Positions 10,631-21,054 of a stretch of DNA of 64,000 nt are shown piece by piece; positions within the stretch are counted from its first letter, which is position 1, and every line of letters begins with the position of its first letter. The notes below the pieces were generated by a model that made no database searches, had not been told where the DNA came from, and worked only from the letters and a program-made list of their open reading frames with translations. This DNA comes from Glebionis coronaria (taxonomy: Eukaryota > Streptophyta > Magnoliopsida > Asterales > Asteraceae), in assembly GCA_025667525.1 (NCBI GenBank), contig CM046875.1, positions 528,327,079 to 528,391,078 of the forward strand, written 5' to 3'. A program made the position numbers and the translations under genes.

Positions 10631-10653
10631 CAGTGGGAACTTTGTTCCCACTG
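10631..10653. other. CAGTGGGAAC hairpin in element A LTR
   Basis: CAGTGGGAAC and its inverse GTTCCCACTG are separated by TTT, giving a 10-bp perfect stem. The right LTR copy (18693-18715) differs by one base at the outer pair. Element B has an equivalent at 46427-46449 with loop TTG. Confidence 0.8.
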
Positions 10654-10734
10654 TTCTGCACAGACAGAAAAAACAAAGAGGGTTTGAGTGGGTTTTGAGC
10701 CGTTATAGCTTGTTTCTTTTGGAACAATGGGCAC

Positions 10735-10758
10735 CCCCACACTCATGGAAGTGTGGGG
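10735..10758. other. CCCCACACT hairpin in element A LTR
   Basis: CCCCACACT, a six-base loop CATGGA and AGTGTGGGG form a 9-bp perfect stem. The right LTR copy is at 18797-18820. In element B (46529-46552) one pair changes from C-G to T-A on both arms together. Confidence 0.8.
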
Positions 10759-11632
10759 AGTCAGAAGAAGCACACAAACAACACAGTCTAAGCAGATAAT
10801 CACAAAAAACGGGTCAAAAACAGGTTACTGTTTACAGACAATGGGGTCTGAATGACAGATTGCTGGTTCAATGTGTAATGAGAAGACTTTTGACACCCAA
10901 AAACTTGTTCAAATGATTACAAGAACACCACTAACAAAACACTCAACCAAGATTAACACTAGTTTCAACTGCTTTCAAGATTTTGGACAATAGAATTCAT
11001 ATAATCAAAGCCATAAGGCCCTACTGTTTGATTATGACTACTTTTACCTAAAACATTAACAGGCAAACTTGATTTCTATTATCAAACAAGAAATATAACT
11101 CTACAATAACCTAACTCTAACCAAATTGAGTGAGCTAAAACAGGTTTTAAGCCAAAAGTCTATCAACTTCTTAATTCAAACCCTTATCCCAAACAATGCT
11201 TAAAAACAGAAAGTGCAAATAAAAAAAAACAATGAAAAGCTGGTTAGAGCTTAAGACATGTAAAGTAACTCATCAAACAAGTGAATAAAAGGGAAATGAG
11301 CAAGTAAAGGAAAACAAATAAGCATATAAGCATAGCAAATAAGCCAAGACAGTTTGTGAAGAGAGAAAAAGTAAAAATGGAGAGTGACTTACAATGGGTC
11401 CAATAGCTTAACACCACCTAACCAATCTTGTTGTAGACCACTTATACCCTTTTTTTTTGCTTATCATCTCCCAAAACTTCAGCTTTTCTCCAATGCTTAT
11501 ACCCTTATCACCAACTGAGCTAAACACCACAGAGACTTCAACTTTGAATCAAACCAACTGAACTTGTATAATAGAACCCGGTAAATCAACTCTTGAATAC
11601 TTGTAACCAACAGGAACCAAAAGTAAATAAGC

Positions 11633-11669
11633 TTTAAAAGCTGCTTGTTGTCAACAAGCAGCTTTTAAA
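11633..11669. repeat. 18-bp near-perfect palindrome in element A LTR
   Basis: TTTAAAAGCTGCTTGTTG, one base, then its exact reverse complement. The right LTR copy (19693-19727) has lost the three bases TTG at the centre but keeps a 15-bp stem. Confidence 0.85.
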
Positions 11670-12993
11670 CTTCATCTACAGTAACTTCAAGAACAAAAGC
11701 TTGTTCTTTAATAAACATAACTTGGAAACGTAACTTGTGCAAGATATATGAAATGAACATGAATTTAAAGGTGTGCATAAAAGATAAATTTGCAAGAAAG
11801 TAAATAATGGAACTCAATTTATATTTCAAAAATTCGTCTATTACAAGCTTTTTGAATAAAAATTGGAACAAGGAAAATAAGCTAAGTACTAGTCTATATA
11901 TAATGTACATGAGGAGTAAACACTGAAACCCTAATGTCTTCACTTTGTTCTTTGTAATTCCATCAATACCCTTTGATTCTCTTCTGATTTTTGAATTCTT
12001 GTGAATAGATGTCGACATTATGCTCAGAGAATCAATCCTTGGCCGTTTGATTTGAGTAGGGACCAAGGAATGAACCTCGAACGTTGGATTGGTCAAGACT
12101 CTTTTCTTGTTCTTCACATGTGAGCACACAGCTGCCAGACCTTGGCTTGTAGTGATGACTGGGCAAACACACCCATGTGGGATGTGTTGGGAGTGGGGTC
12201 ATGAGTGAAAACCCTAAAGTTAATTAAGGTTTAATTGTGGGATAGAGGTAATTGAGTCTGGGCGGTTTTAGGGTTTATATGGGGTAGGAAAAAGGGTTTT
12301 AATCGGTGAGGGTGATGGGAGTAGTGTTTAGAGGGTATTTATTAAACAAATATTGTTTAAATTCGTGTTTAATGAAAGCGTGTGGGTAAACGTATGGGTA
12401 AACCGGGTTTAAATGGGTAGTGGGTTGGGTAAAACTAGTTTAATGGGTTTATGTTGGGTTTGAGTTGGGTTTGGGTTGTGGTTTTGACAAAACTGGTCCC
12501 CCATGTAACTGAAATCTGTCATAATAATCTTGGCAGCAAATATTCTTATTTCCTTTGCAAACTTCTTAGGGCAAATTGCAATAATAGTCCTTCTCTTTTA
12601 TGAAAACATGATCAAGGCCTATATTTGTAATTTTGGAGATCTTCAAGGGCCAATTATGCATAATCTTGAAACTTAAGGACCAAACTTGTAATATTGGAGA
12701 TTTACAAGGGTCAAAAGTGACAAGTCTTCAAAAGTAGAGGGACCAAAGTTGCCAATCTTCAAAACTTCAAGGGCATTTTAGGAAAGTCATGATTCGGGTC
12801 CGGTTCATTGTGCGGCTTCGTTTCCCGTGTTCGTTTTTGAATGATTCTTGTGATCTTTTTGTCTTTTCCTCAATATCCGTACCTAAAATACACAAGCAAC
12901 AAACACGAGCATATATTTGGCAGTTTTAATGATATTTTATGCATTTTAAGCCCGATTTGGACGATGAGACTATGTATAAAAGCAGTCTCATCA

Positions 12994-13007
12994 CTCCCCC
13001 ATACTAA
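12994..13007 (-). other. Polypurine tract of element A
   Basis: On the minus strand TTTAGTATGGGGGAG abuts the 3' LTR. It would prime plus-strand cDNA. The same tract is at 48946 in element B. Confidence 0.85.
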
Positions 13008-14876
13008 ACCATTGTCGTGCCCTCACGTAATGCTAGAATAAAGTATCGTAGCACCTCCAAAATTCATTTTTATTGACTTTATTGAACGATAAACTAGCTA
13101 CACTACTACTATTACTACTACTTGTGTTTTAGACATAATGTATGATTTTCATCACAAAATGGGACGTTTAGGTTCATAGAATAAGAACACGTGAATGCTT
13201 CGTTAGAAATAATTTCATCGTCCTCGATTTTCACCCTAATTCCATGCCAAGCGTGCAACGAGATCATTGTCATTATAAGTTAGTAATGCTAACACTACTC
13301 ATATGCCCTAATCATGTACTTATCCTCCCATTATTCCTAAGTTGTATCTCTTATATTTTATTTTTTCTTGAATGTTTCGCGAGGATACATTTTTGACTTA
13401 TGCGATAATAGAGATTTAGGTCTAAAAATAGAGTCCTAACGGTGTAACTAAGACCATCAAATCAATAACCCCTCCTAATAGACAACGATGTTAAAAAATT
13501 AAGTTGACAAGAAGAATCGATAAACACGGTTTTATAACGGTTTTGAACATGAGACTTATTACCAAGACTTTTATACGCCCCCTAACGGAAGGGCCTTATT
13601 ATCTTTGGTTTACCTCCATCTTTTACTCAACTTCGCCATGAAGCTTTTATTATGACTTCGGTCTTGCCTTGCCTTTTATTATCCGCCTCATCGGTGGTTT
13701 TATTAGCCAAAGACGTATATCCTCACGCTAAAGTGAATTTTGGATCTTTAAAGCTTCAAAGATTAAGGCTTGATTCACTTTCAATTTTGCATAGATTTTT
13801 CGGCCTTGTGGGGCTTCAAATTGTTTGCTAGATTTAGGTGAGCACTTGAAATCTTATTATTGGGTGAAGCTTTCGTTTATTCGGGTGCCAATACTTCAAA
13901 ACCGTGACGCTGGCGATACCTTAATGTCTTCCCAATTTAATTACACGGAAGCTACTAGAAAAGACTAGAAACCCAACAATCCTAACTAAACCGCTAAGTC
14001 AATATTTATTAAGCAAATAATATTTACAAGCGAAGGGAGAATAAGCAAACAACGAGAACACATGAGTTTTCGAAAGAATACGAGTACTCTACGTTTAGCA
14101 TAGTAACTTATAATTAACTCTATCATTTCTCGTCCTCATTTAAGAGACTTAGCCTAATGTAAGTTAAGGAATCAAAGCTAAGTGCTCAACATGCACGGTC
14201 GAGTCAAAAATTACTCTTATTCTCACCATCGGAGAATCTACATTCGTGTCTTCAAACACTTATAAAACATGAGAAAAATTTTAAAATTTGGCCATTTTTA
14301 GCCTTATTTTGCAACAAAACGATAAACAAAAAGATAAACTTTGGAAAGCGTGAAGGTTTGGCAAGGCAAGTATCTATTCACCCCCCCATACTAAAGTAAA
14401 ACATTGTCCTCAATGTTTCGAGTCTAGGGGTGCAAACACCCCCATACTAGAGACGTAGTCGAATGCCTAATCTAGCATGGAAAGGGTGTAACCAATAAAT
14501 TAATAGCCGTTTATGAAGTGTGCTAAAAACCTAAGGTTAGAACATCAAAGGATATATCATTTGGATATTGAGAAAGTCTTCAAAGCAAACGATCGAGTGC
14601 TCCCATAAACGAACACGAGAGGCTCCAATCGTGAAGATAATGATCATCTAAAAACCACAATTCACAAACAACCACGGAACAAAGGTTGGAAGGGCACAAA
14701 TCCCCTCACATTAGGATTAATTAAAAACAATAATATTTACAAGGATAAGCATGAGAATCCCCCACGAGGCACCTTTTTTTTTGATAACCGAGTCAAAAGC
14801 TCGACTCGAATCCCCATAAATGTGATCATTTAGGGATAATCATTGTTTGGTCAATTTTGGTGGGACTTACATGTAA
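13008..14876 (-). other. Conserved non-coding 3' tail of element A
   Basis: This 1.87 kb lies between the ORF stop (14877) and the polypurine tract and has no sizeable reading frame. It aligns almost base for base over long parts with 48961-50840 of element B. It contains a cluster of AATAA(A) signals on the element's sense strand (13590-13710) and two extra copies of the TAGTATGGGGG motif (14382-14397, 14439-14453). Confidence 0.8.
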
Positions 14877-16340
14877 TCAAGGCCCAAAAGCAACCGTGAA
14901 TAAAGGCAAAGCCTTTATACCGGGATCGAAGATCGTATCCTCACATTTTGTTGAAAATAAAACACGTAAAGCCGGAGGATACGTCTTGTAAGGAAGAAAA
15001 CTCCTTACGACATAGGTAAACTCATCATATCCGAGGGGGTGGGTTGGTATACTTTGAAACGAAGGTAAAATTGAAAGAGAATCACCAAAAATAGGAGTTT
15101 CAAAATTTCCCCCTGGTTCGAAGGCAAAAGCCTCACTAAAATCCTCACTCTCGAAGTCCTCGAACGTCTCATCAAAGAGAGGATTTACGTCACCAAAAAT
15201 GAACGCGTCATCAAATTCGAATAAAGGGTTCGAAAAGATTTTAAAATCGGTATTTTGAACGTCCTCGTCGATTAGTGACTCGTCATCACTAGCGGAAAAA
15301 TCATCGTCATTGAAAAGAGGGTTCGAAAAAGTCGTTGATTCTCTCCCCGAAGTGTCAATGGGAGAGACACCATCACGTGATATAGAATCACACTCACTAT
15401 TGTGATTTGCCTCGCTAGAATCTTCGTGGAATAATTCATCGAGAGCAAAATCACTTACCTCATCTTCGGAGAAAACCGTAGGCTCACTTTAGATTGGAAT
15501 AGGGATCTCGACACTAGGATTAGTGATAAGATTCGTCTCCCCCATGCTTAGAGAGGCATCGGTTTCCGCAGTGGGTATAGGAGCGAAAGGCTCGTCATTT
15601 GAAGATTTTGCCTTAGTGGTTTCGACATCGGCGTCGAAAAACGTATCAATGTGAGCAAGGCCATCGGCGGACTTCTCACATGATAAATCCATAATCTCAC
15701 ATGATGTGGGATTAGGAATAAAAGGCTCGTCACGAGACGTTGTAGCCTTGATGGTTTCAACTTTGTCCTTCGAAGGGATCGAACGTGGGTTTTCAAACAT
15801 TTTAGCAAAATTACTAACACGTCCCTTCGGAATTAATTTTCGTTCATCTTGTAAAAACGAGGGTTCAATGCTTTCCTTAAAAACCTTTTCACATTTTTCT
15901 TCTTTAAAATCATTTAATGGAATTTCTTTGTCAAAATTAAGTGTAAATTGATTTAGAAAATCCTCAATAATTTCATCCTCATTAGAAAAATTAGGTTCAC
16001 AAGGTATTAGATTTAATACTCCCAAGTATCCTACGAGTTTTTCCTTTGGTTTATTTTCACAAACATTTTTTAAAACTTCGTTAGATGACTTTTTCGTTTC
16101 CTCTATGGTTTTACAAGACGATGAAGGTTGCACGACTCTAAAATTCGAGAGATATGGATCAATACGAGACGTACGAGTCTTAGGAGTCGAAATAACTTGA
16201 ACCTCTCCCACGGGATTAGGATTGGTTACATTTGACAACGAATTAAATTTTTCCACTAAGCCCTCGAACATTAAAAGAATTTTATCTTTCTCATTGGTGT
16301 GATCATTCTTAATTTTATCTACGTATTCTCTCCACATCAC
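14877..16340 (-). pseudogene. Element A ORF2: acidic protein ending near an E-D-T-I-F-D-P-G-I motif
   Basis: The minus-strand frame runs 488 codons from 16340 to TGA at 14877 with a single in-frame TAA at 15489-15491. It is rich in Asp, Glu, Ser and Phe, with the paired motif F-S-N-P-L-F-(N/E) and D-V-N-P-L-F-D-E, then F-T-Y-V-V-R-S-F-L-P-Y, and ends just after E-D-T-I-F-D-P-G-I. I recognise these motifs from abundant uncharacterised ORFs in Asteraceae genomes; no enzymatic domain is visible. Element B keeps E-D-A-I-F-D-P-G-I at the same place. ORF1 ends four bases inside this frame, suggesting one ancestral frame. It may be a Gag-like structural protein, but the function is unknown. Confidence 0.7.
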
Positions 16341-16750
16341 TTGACTTTGGTCATAAAAACGTTGTTGCTCTTCAAAAGGGTATCATAATCGTTTTCCATT
16401 TTTTTGAAAGTTTCCCCTTGGGTTTCCAATTTATCTTTGTAATACTTATCGAGATCTACCACGTGTTCTTGAAGTGACGCTATAAGTTTGTTATGACGGC
16501 TCATATAATCACAAAAAGATTCATCTTGATTCATTTTATTATTTTGATTTTCATCACAATTAAAAGACGGATAAGACGAATATGGTTGGTGATCTTGGTC
16601 ATTAGATTGAAAATTGTTACCATAACCATGTGGAGGAGAGTTATAGATATAACCCTCACGACCTCCAATAACCTCACAATTGAAACAATTAGCCCCATCG
16701 GGTGGGCCTCCACAATATGGACACGAGTAATAGCCCTCATCATTTGACAT
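16337..16750 (-). CDS. Element A ORF1: Gag-position protein with Cys-rich finger
   Basis: A 137-codon frame begins at ATG 16750. Near its N-terminus is C-P-Y-C-G-G-P-P-D-G-A-N-C-F-N-C, resembling the C-x-F-C-G-G-P-H finger of Athila Gag (C-T-F-C-G-G-P-H-N-Y-Y-E-C in element B). The rest is Asn/Gln/Tyr-rich and then a short predicted coiled coil (V-V-D-L-D-K-Y-Y-K-D-K-L). No capsid domain precedes it, so the usual Gag N-terminus is lost. It lies about 845 bases downstream of the PBS. The frame overlaps ORF2 by four bases in another phase, most simply explained by a frameshift in a former single ORF. Confidence 0.65.
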   Translation of the reverse strand: MSNDEGYYSCPYCGGPPDGANCFNCEVIGGREGYIYNSPPHGYGNNFQSNDQDHQPYSSYPSFNCDENQNNKMNQDESFCDYMSRHNKLIASLQEHVVDLDKYYKDKLETQGETFKKMENDYDTLLKSNNVFMTKVK

Positions 16751-17594
16751 GATGCAACGAGAATGGCGTTACGAGAATTAAACACTAGAGGGTTAGAAGT
16801 AGAATTAATGGATAAGGGTAAGAAGAATATTTTTGATTTTTTAAATTTTTCTTTTTTTTTCGATTTTTGATGTATTACGTAGACTCAACTCTACAAATCT
16901 CTCCTTGAATCGACTTTCTCGATTAAAGGAGCCTCAAGGAATGAAAACGATCACGCGGAGTGGACGCCTTCGATGACTTTAGAACGTTGGTGGAACACCA
17001 AAACGTTCAAGAGGGTTTAATCTTGAAAACAAGCAAATATATATACGTAGATAATACTTTGGTTGGCAAACCCTCGATTAGCCCTTTTTCTCAAAACACG
17101 CACAAGCAAGCGGGGGAAACGAGGCGGCGCTAAGCACTTAAGAGCCTTTTTCCCTTAGGTCGTGAAATACAACCGCCTTATACCCACCTTATAGTTTGTG
17201 TTAATTGAAATTAAGCCTCACGAAAGTATTTATCTATTTTGCCTTTTACTTTTGCTTTGGATTCGAATACAATGATCGAGTGATGAAATCCCGAATCAAG
17301 GTTGTGATTTCTCACGTATTTGGAGTACTTGTATTTTTATTGTTCTACGTAAGTACAATATATTAATAGTATTCACAATAAAAACGAAAACCAATATATC
17401 TACAATATAGTAAAATGATTTTTGTGTGTTTAATTTAGGAAAACTAAACACAATTTATTTGGATACTATAATATATTAAGGAAAAATAACAAAAATAAGT
17501 ATGTACGATATTCACGCTTTCCAAAAATTAGAAAAGCAAAAAAACACACCACTCACAAAAACACGATACTAATAATGGCACACTAAAAACACAT
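16751..17594 (-). other. Leader of element A, non-coding
   Basis: This 844-bp untranslated leader lies between the PBS and ORF1. Most of it aligns closely with the leader of element B (54664-55490), including the ATTACGTAGACTCAA and GCAAGCGGGG blocks. I see no ORF. Conservation fits an RNA packaging or dimerisation role, which is inference. Confidence 0.7.
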
Positions 17595-17611
17595 CCCCGG
17601 CAGCGGCGCCA
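17595..17611 (-). other. Primer-binding site of element A
   Basis: On the minus strand TGGCGCCGCTGCCGGGG, three bases from the LTR end, is close to the Asp-tRNA type PBS of Athila and Tat elements. Confidence 0.85.
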
Positions 17612-17614
17612 TTT

Positions 17615-20600
17615 TGATAGTTGTAGAAATACGTGTTTAAGAAAACAACGTATAAGCGGGGCAAGTATTAAGTTGCACGTTTTAGGAAAAACGCGAAACC
17701 GAACAAATGCGGGTTCGTTCTCGAGGAGGTGTGTGGATTAATGTGCCAAAATATATAATCAAAAGTTTAGGGTAGTGTCGTTTTTGGATAAGAAAAGAAA
17801 GAAAACTAGAGACGAACTACGATTACAATTAACTACGACGAATGACGTAAAACGCGAACGTAAGTACGTAAAACGTGAAAATTTAAAAATTTTAAGCTAA
17901 AAACAAATTAAAAATGAAAAAGTAGTTCAAAATAGTATAAATAAGGATAAACATCCAATAAAAATATTTTAAAACCTTTTATTAATTAAATATTCAATTT
18001 TTAATGCTAATTAAAGCCCAAAAATTAAATATAATTAAGAAAAAGCCCAAAATATTATTTTATTGGACAAATAACTCACTTATATTATTTATAAACTAAA
18101 AAGTATTTTTCCTAAATTTTAAATACTATTTTTCTATTTTTAAAACTCTAAAAACAATTTTTAGACTAAAATATTTATAAAAAATAATAAAATAATGTTA
18201 AAAATAATTTGACAATTTTAAAAATCCTAAATTATACTATTGAACAGTAGAAAAATGAAAATGTTTGAAAAATGTAAAATTTTTCACTAAAAGACAAAAC
18301 TGATATTAATTAAACCCTAATTAATATAAATTTAATTCTAAAAAATAATTATAAAGTAAACAGTAAAAACTTTTTAAACTAAAAATCTTAATTTATTTTT
18401 CTAAATATAAGAAAAATTATAAAACTGAAAAATATAAAATTTTCACACTAAAAGACAAAAACAGTAATTTAAAAAGTAATTTAAAAAGCAATTAAATCTA
18501 AAAAATACTAAATGAACAGTAAATGAAAAATAAACTTAACAGAAAAATCAAAAATAAAATAAGAAAAATAAAGACCCTAAAATGAAGATCTAGTTCCTAA
18601 TTTAACCCACTAAAGACAAAAAAAGTGAAAACTGAAAGTGACATCTCCGGGACTTTTGTCCTTTAGTTGGGCAGTGGGAATTTTAAGGAAGTTAGTGGGA
18701 ACTTTGTTCCCACTGTTCTGCACAGACAGAAAAAACAAAGAGGGTTTGAGTGGGTTTTGAGCCGTTATAGCTTGTTTCTTTTGGAACAATGGGCACCCCC
18801 ACACTCATGGAAGTGTGGGGAGTCAGAAGAAGCACACAAACAATACAGTCTAAGCAGATAATCACAAAAAACGGGTCAAAAACAGGTTACTGTTTACAGA
18901 CAATGGGGTCTGAATGACAGATTGTTGGTTCAATGTGTAATGAGAAGACTTTTGACACCCAAAAACTTGTTCAAATGATTACAAGAACACCACTAACAAA
19001 ACACTCAACCAAGATTAACACTAGTTTCAACTGCTTTCAAGATTTTGGACAATAAAATTCATATAATCAAAGCCATAAGGCCCTACTGTTTGATTATGAC
19101 TATTTTTACCTAAAACATTAACAGGCAAACTTGATTTCTATTATCAAACATGAAATATAACTCTACAATAACCTAACTCTAACCAAATTGAGTGAACTAA
19201 AATAGGTTTTAAGCCAAAAGTCTATCAACTTCTTAATTCAAACCCTTATCCCAAACAGTGCTTAAAAACAGAAAGTGCAAATAAAAAAACAATGAAAAGC
19301 TGGTTAGAGCTTAAGACATGTAAAGTAACTCATCAAACAAGTGAATAAAAGGAAAATGAGCAAGTAAAGGAAAACAAATAAGCATATAAGCATAGCAAAT
19401 AAGCCAAGACAGTTTGTGAAGAGAGAAAAAGTAAAAATGGAGAGTGACTTACAATGGGTCCAATAGCTTAACACCACCTAACCAATCTTGTTGTAGACCA
19501 CTTATACCCTTTTTTTTTGCTTATCATCTCCCAAAACTTCAGCTTTTCTCCAATGCTTATACCCTTATCACCAACTGAGCTAAACACCACAGAGACTTCA
19601 ACTTTGAATCAAACCAACTGAACTTGTATAATAGAACCTGATAAATCAACTCTTGAATACTTGTAACCAACAGGAACCAAAAGTAAATAAGCTTTAAAAG
19701 CTGCTTGTCAACAAGCAGCTTTTAAACTTCATCTACAATAACTTCAAGAACAAAAGCTTGTTCTTTAATAAACATAACTTGGAAACGTAACTTGTGCAAG
19801 ATATATGAAATGAACATGAATTTAAAGGTGTGCATAAAAGATAAATTTGCAAGAAAGTAAATAATGGAACTCAATTTATATTTCAAAAATTCGTCTATTA
19901 CAAGCTTTTTGAATAAAAATTGGAACAAGGAAAATAAGCTAAGTACTAGTCTATATATAATGTACATGAGGAGTAAACACTGAAACCCTAATGTCTTCAC
20001 TTTGTTCTCTGTAATTCCATCAATACCCTTTGATTCTCTTCTGATTTTTGAATTCTTGTGAATAGATGTCGACATTGTGCTCAGAGAATCAATCCTTGGG
20101 CGTTTGATTTGAGTAGGGACCAAGGAATGAACCTCGAACGTTGTATTGGTCAAGACTCTTTTCTTGTTCTTCACATGTGAGCACACAACTGCCAGACCTT
20201 GGCTTGTAGTGATGACTGGGCAAACACACCCATGTGAGATGTGTTGGGAGTGGGGTCATGAGTGAAAACCCTAAAGTTAATTAAGGTTTAATTGTGGGAT
20301 AGAGGCAATTGAGTCTGGGCGGTTTTAGGGTTTATATGGGGTAGGAGAAAGGGTTTCAATCGGTGAGGGTGATGGGAGTAGTGTTTAGAGGGTATTGATT
20401 AAACAAATATTGTTTAAATTCGTGTTTAATGAAAACGTGTGGGTAAACGTATGGGTAAACCGGGTTTAGATGGGTAGTGGGTTGGGTAAAACTAGTTTAA
20501 TGGGTTTATGTTGGGTTTGAGTTGGGTTTGGGTTGTGGTTTTGACAAAACTAGTCCCCCATGTAACTGAAATCTGTCATAATAATCTTGGCAGCAAATAT

Positions 20601-21049
20601 TCTTATTTCCTTTGCAAACTTCTTAGGGCAAATTGCAATAATAGTCCTTCTCTTTTATGAAAACATGATCAAGGCCTATATTTGTAATTTTGGAGATCTT
20701 CAAGGGCCAATTATGCATAATCTTGAAACTTAAGGACCAAACTTGTAATATTGGAGATTTACAAGGGTCAAAAGTGACAGGTCTTCAAAAGTAGAGGGAC
20801 CAAAGTTGCCAATCTTCAAAACTTCAAGGGCATTTTAGGAAAGTCATGAACGGGTCCGGTTTATTGTGCGGCTTCGTTTCCCGTGTTCGTTTTTGAATGA
20901 TTCTTGTGATCTTTTTGTCTTTTCCTCAATATCCGTACCTAAAATACACAAGCAACAAACACGAGCATATATTTGGCAGTTTTAATGATATTTTATGCAT
21001 TTTAAGCCCGATTTGGACGATGAGACTATGTATAAAAGCAGTCTCATCA
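17615..21049 (-). repeat. 5' LTR of element A (right copy)
   Basis: This 3,435-bp LTR is nearly identical to 9554-12993. As the element runs on the minus strand, this copy carries the active promoter. It ends GCAGTCTCATCA followed by the GTTGC duplication. Confidence 0.95.
20329..20337 (-). promoter_or_regulatory. Possible TATA box of element A
   Basis: On the minus strand CATATAAACCC lies about 715 bp from the element's 5' end, and the same sequence is in the other LTR near 12273. If correct, the hairpins at 18693-18820 and 19693-19727 are within the transcribed part of the LTR. Confidence 0.4.
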
Positions 21050-21054
21050 GTTGC
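21050..21054. repeat. Right target-site duplication of element A (GTTGC)
   Basis: GTTGC directly follows the right LTR and equals 9549-9553. el1 gag resumes here. Confidence 0.95.

Larger units (their letters stand above)
9554..12993 (-). repeat. 3' LTR of element A (left copy)
   Basis: This 3,440-bp LTR begins TGATAGTTGTAG and ends GCAGTCTCATCA on the plus strand. It contains AT-rich sequence, several hairpins and no convincing gene. A 154-codon open stretch at 11665-12129 occurs in both copies but has no family match and is not kept in the related element B. Confidence 0.95.
9554..21049 (-). mobile_element. Element A: complete non-autonomous Athila-like LTR retrotransposon
   Basis: It is 11,496 bp long, with two LTRs (9554-12993 and 17615-21049), a polypurine tract, a PBS and a 5-bp target duplication GTTGC, so both ends are certain. 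The 4.6-kb interior has only one Gag-position ORF set (14877-16750) and no reverse transcriptase, RNase H or integrase. The PBS (TGGCGCCGCTGCCGGGG) and the close match of its non-coding tail to element B tie it to the Athila group. I counted 7 differences in the first 600 LTR positions, so insertion was fairly recent. Its proteins for copying must have come from an autonomous relative. Confidence 0.93.

Noticed and set aside
11665..12129. A 154-codon open stretch on the minus strand in the A LTR, repeated at 19722-20186
   Set aside because: It appears twice only because the LTRs are near-identical. It matches no family I know, is rich in hydrophobic AT codons and is not kept in the related B LTR.
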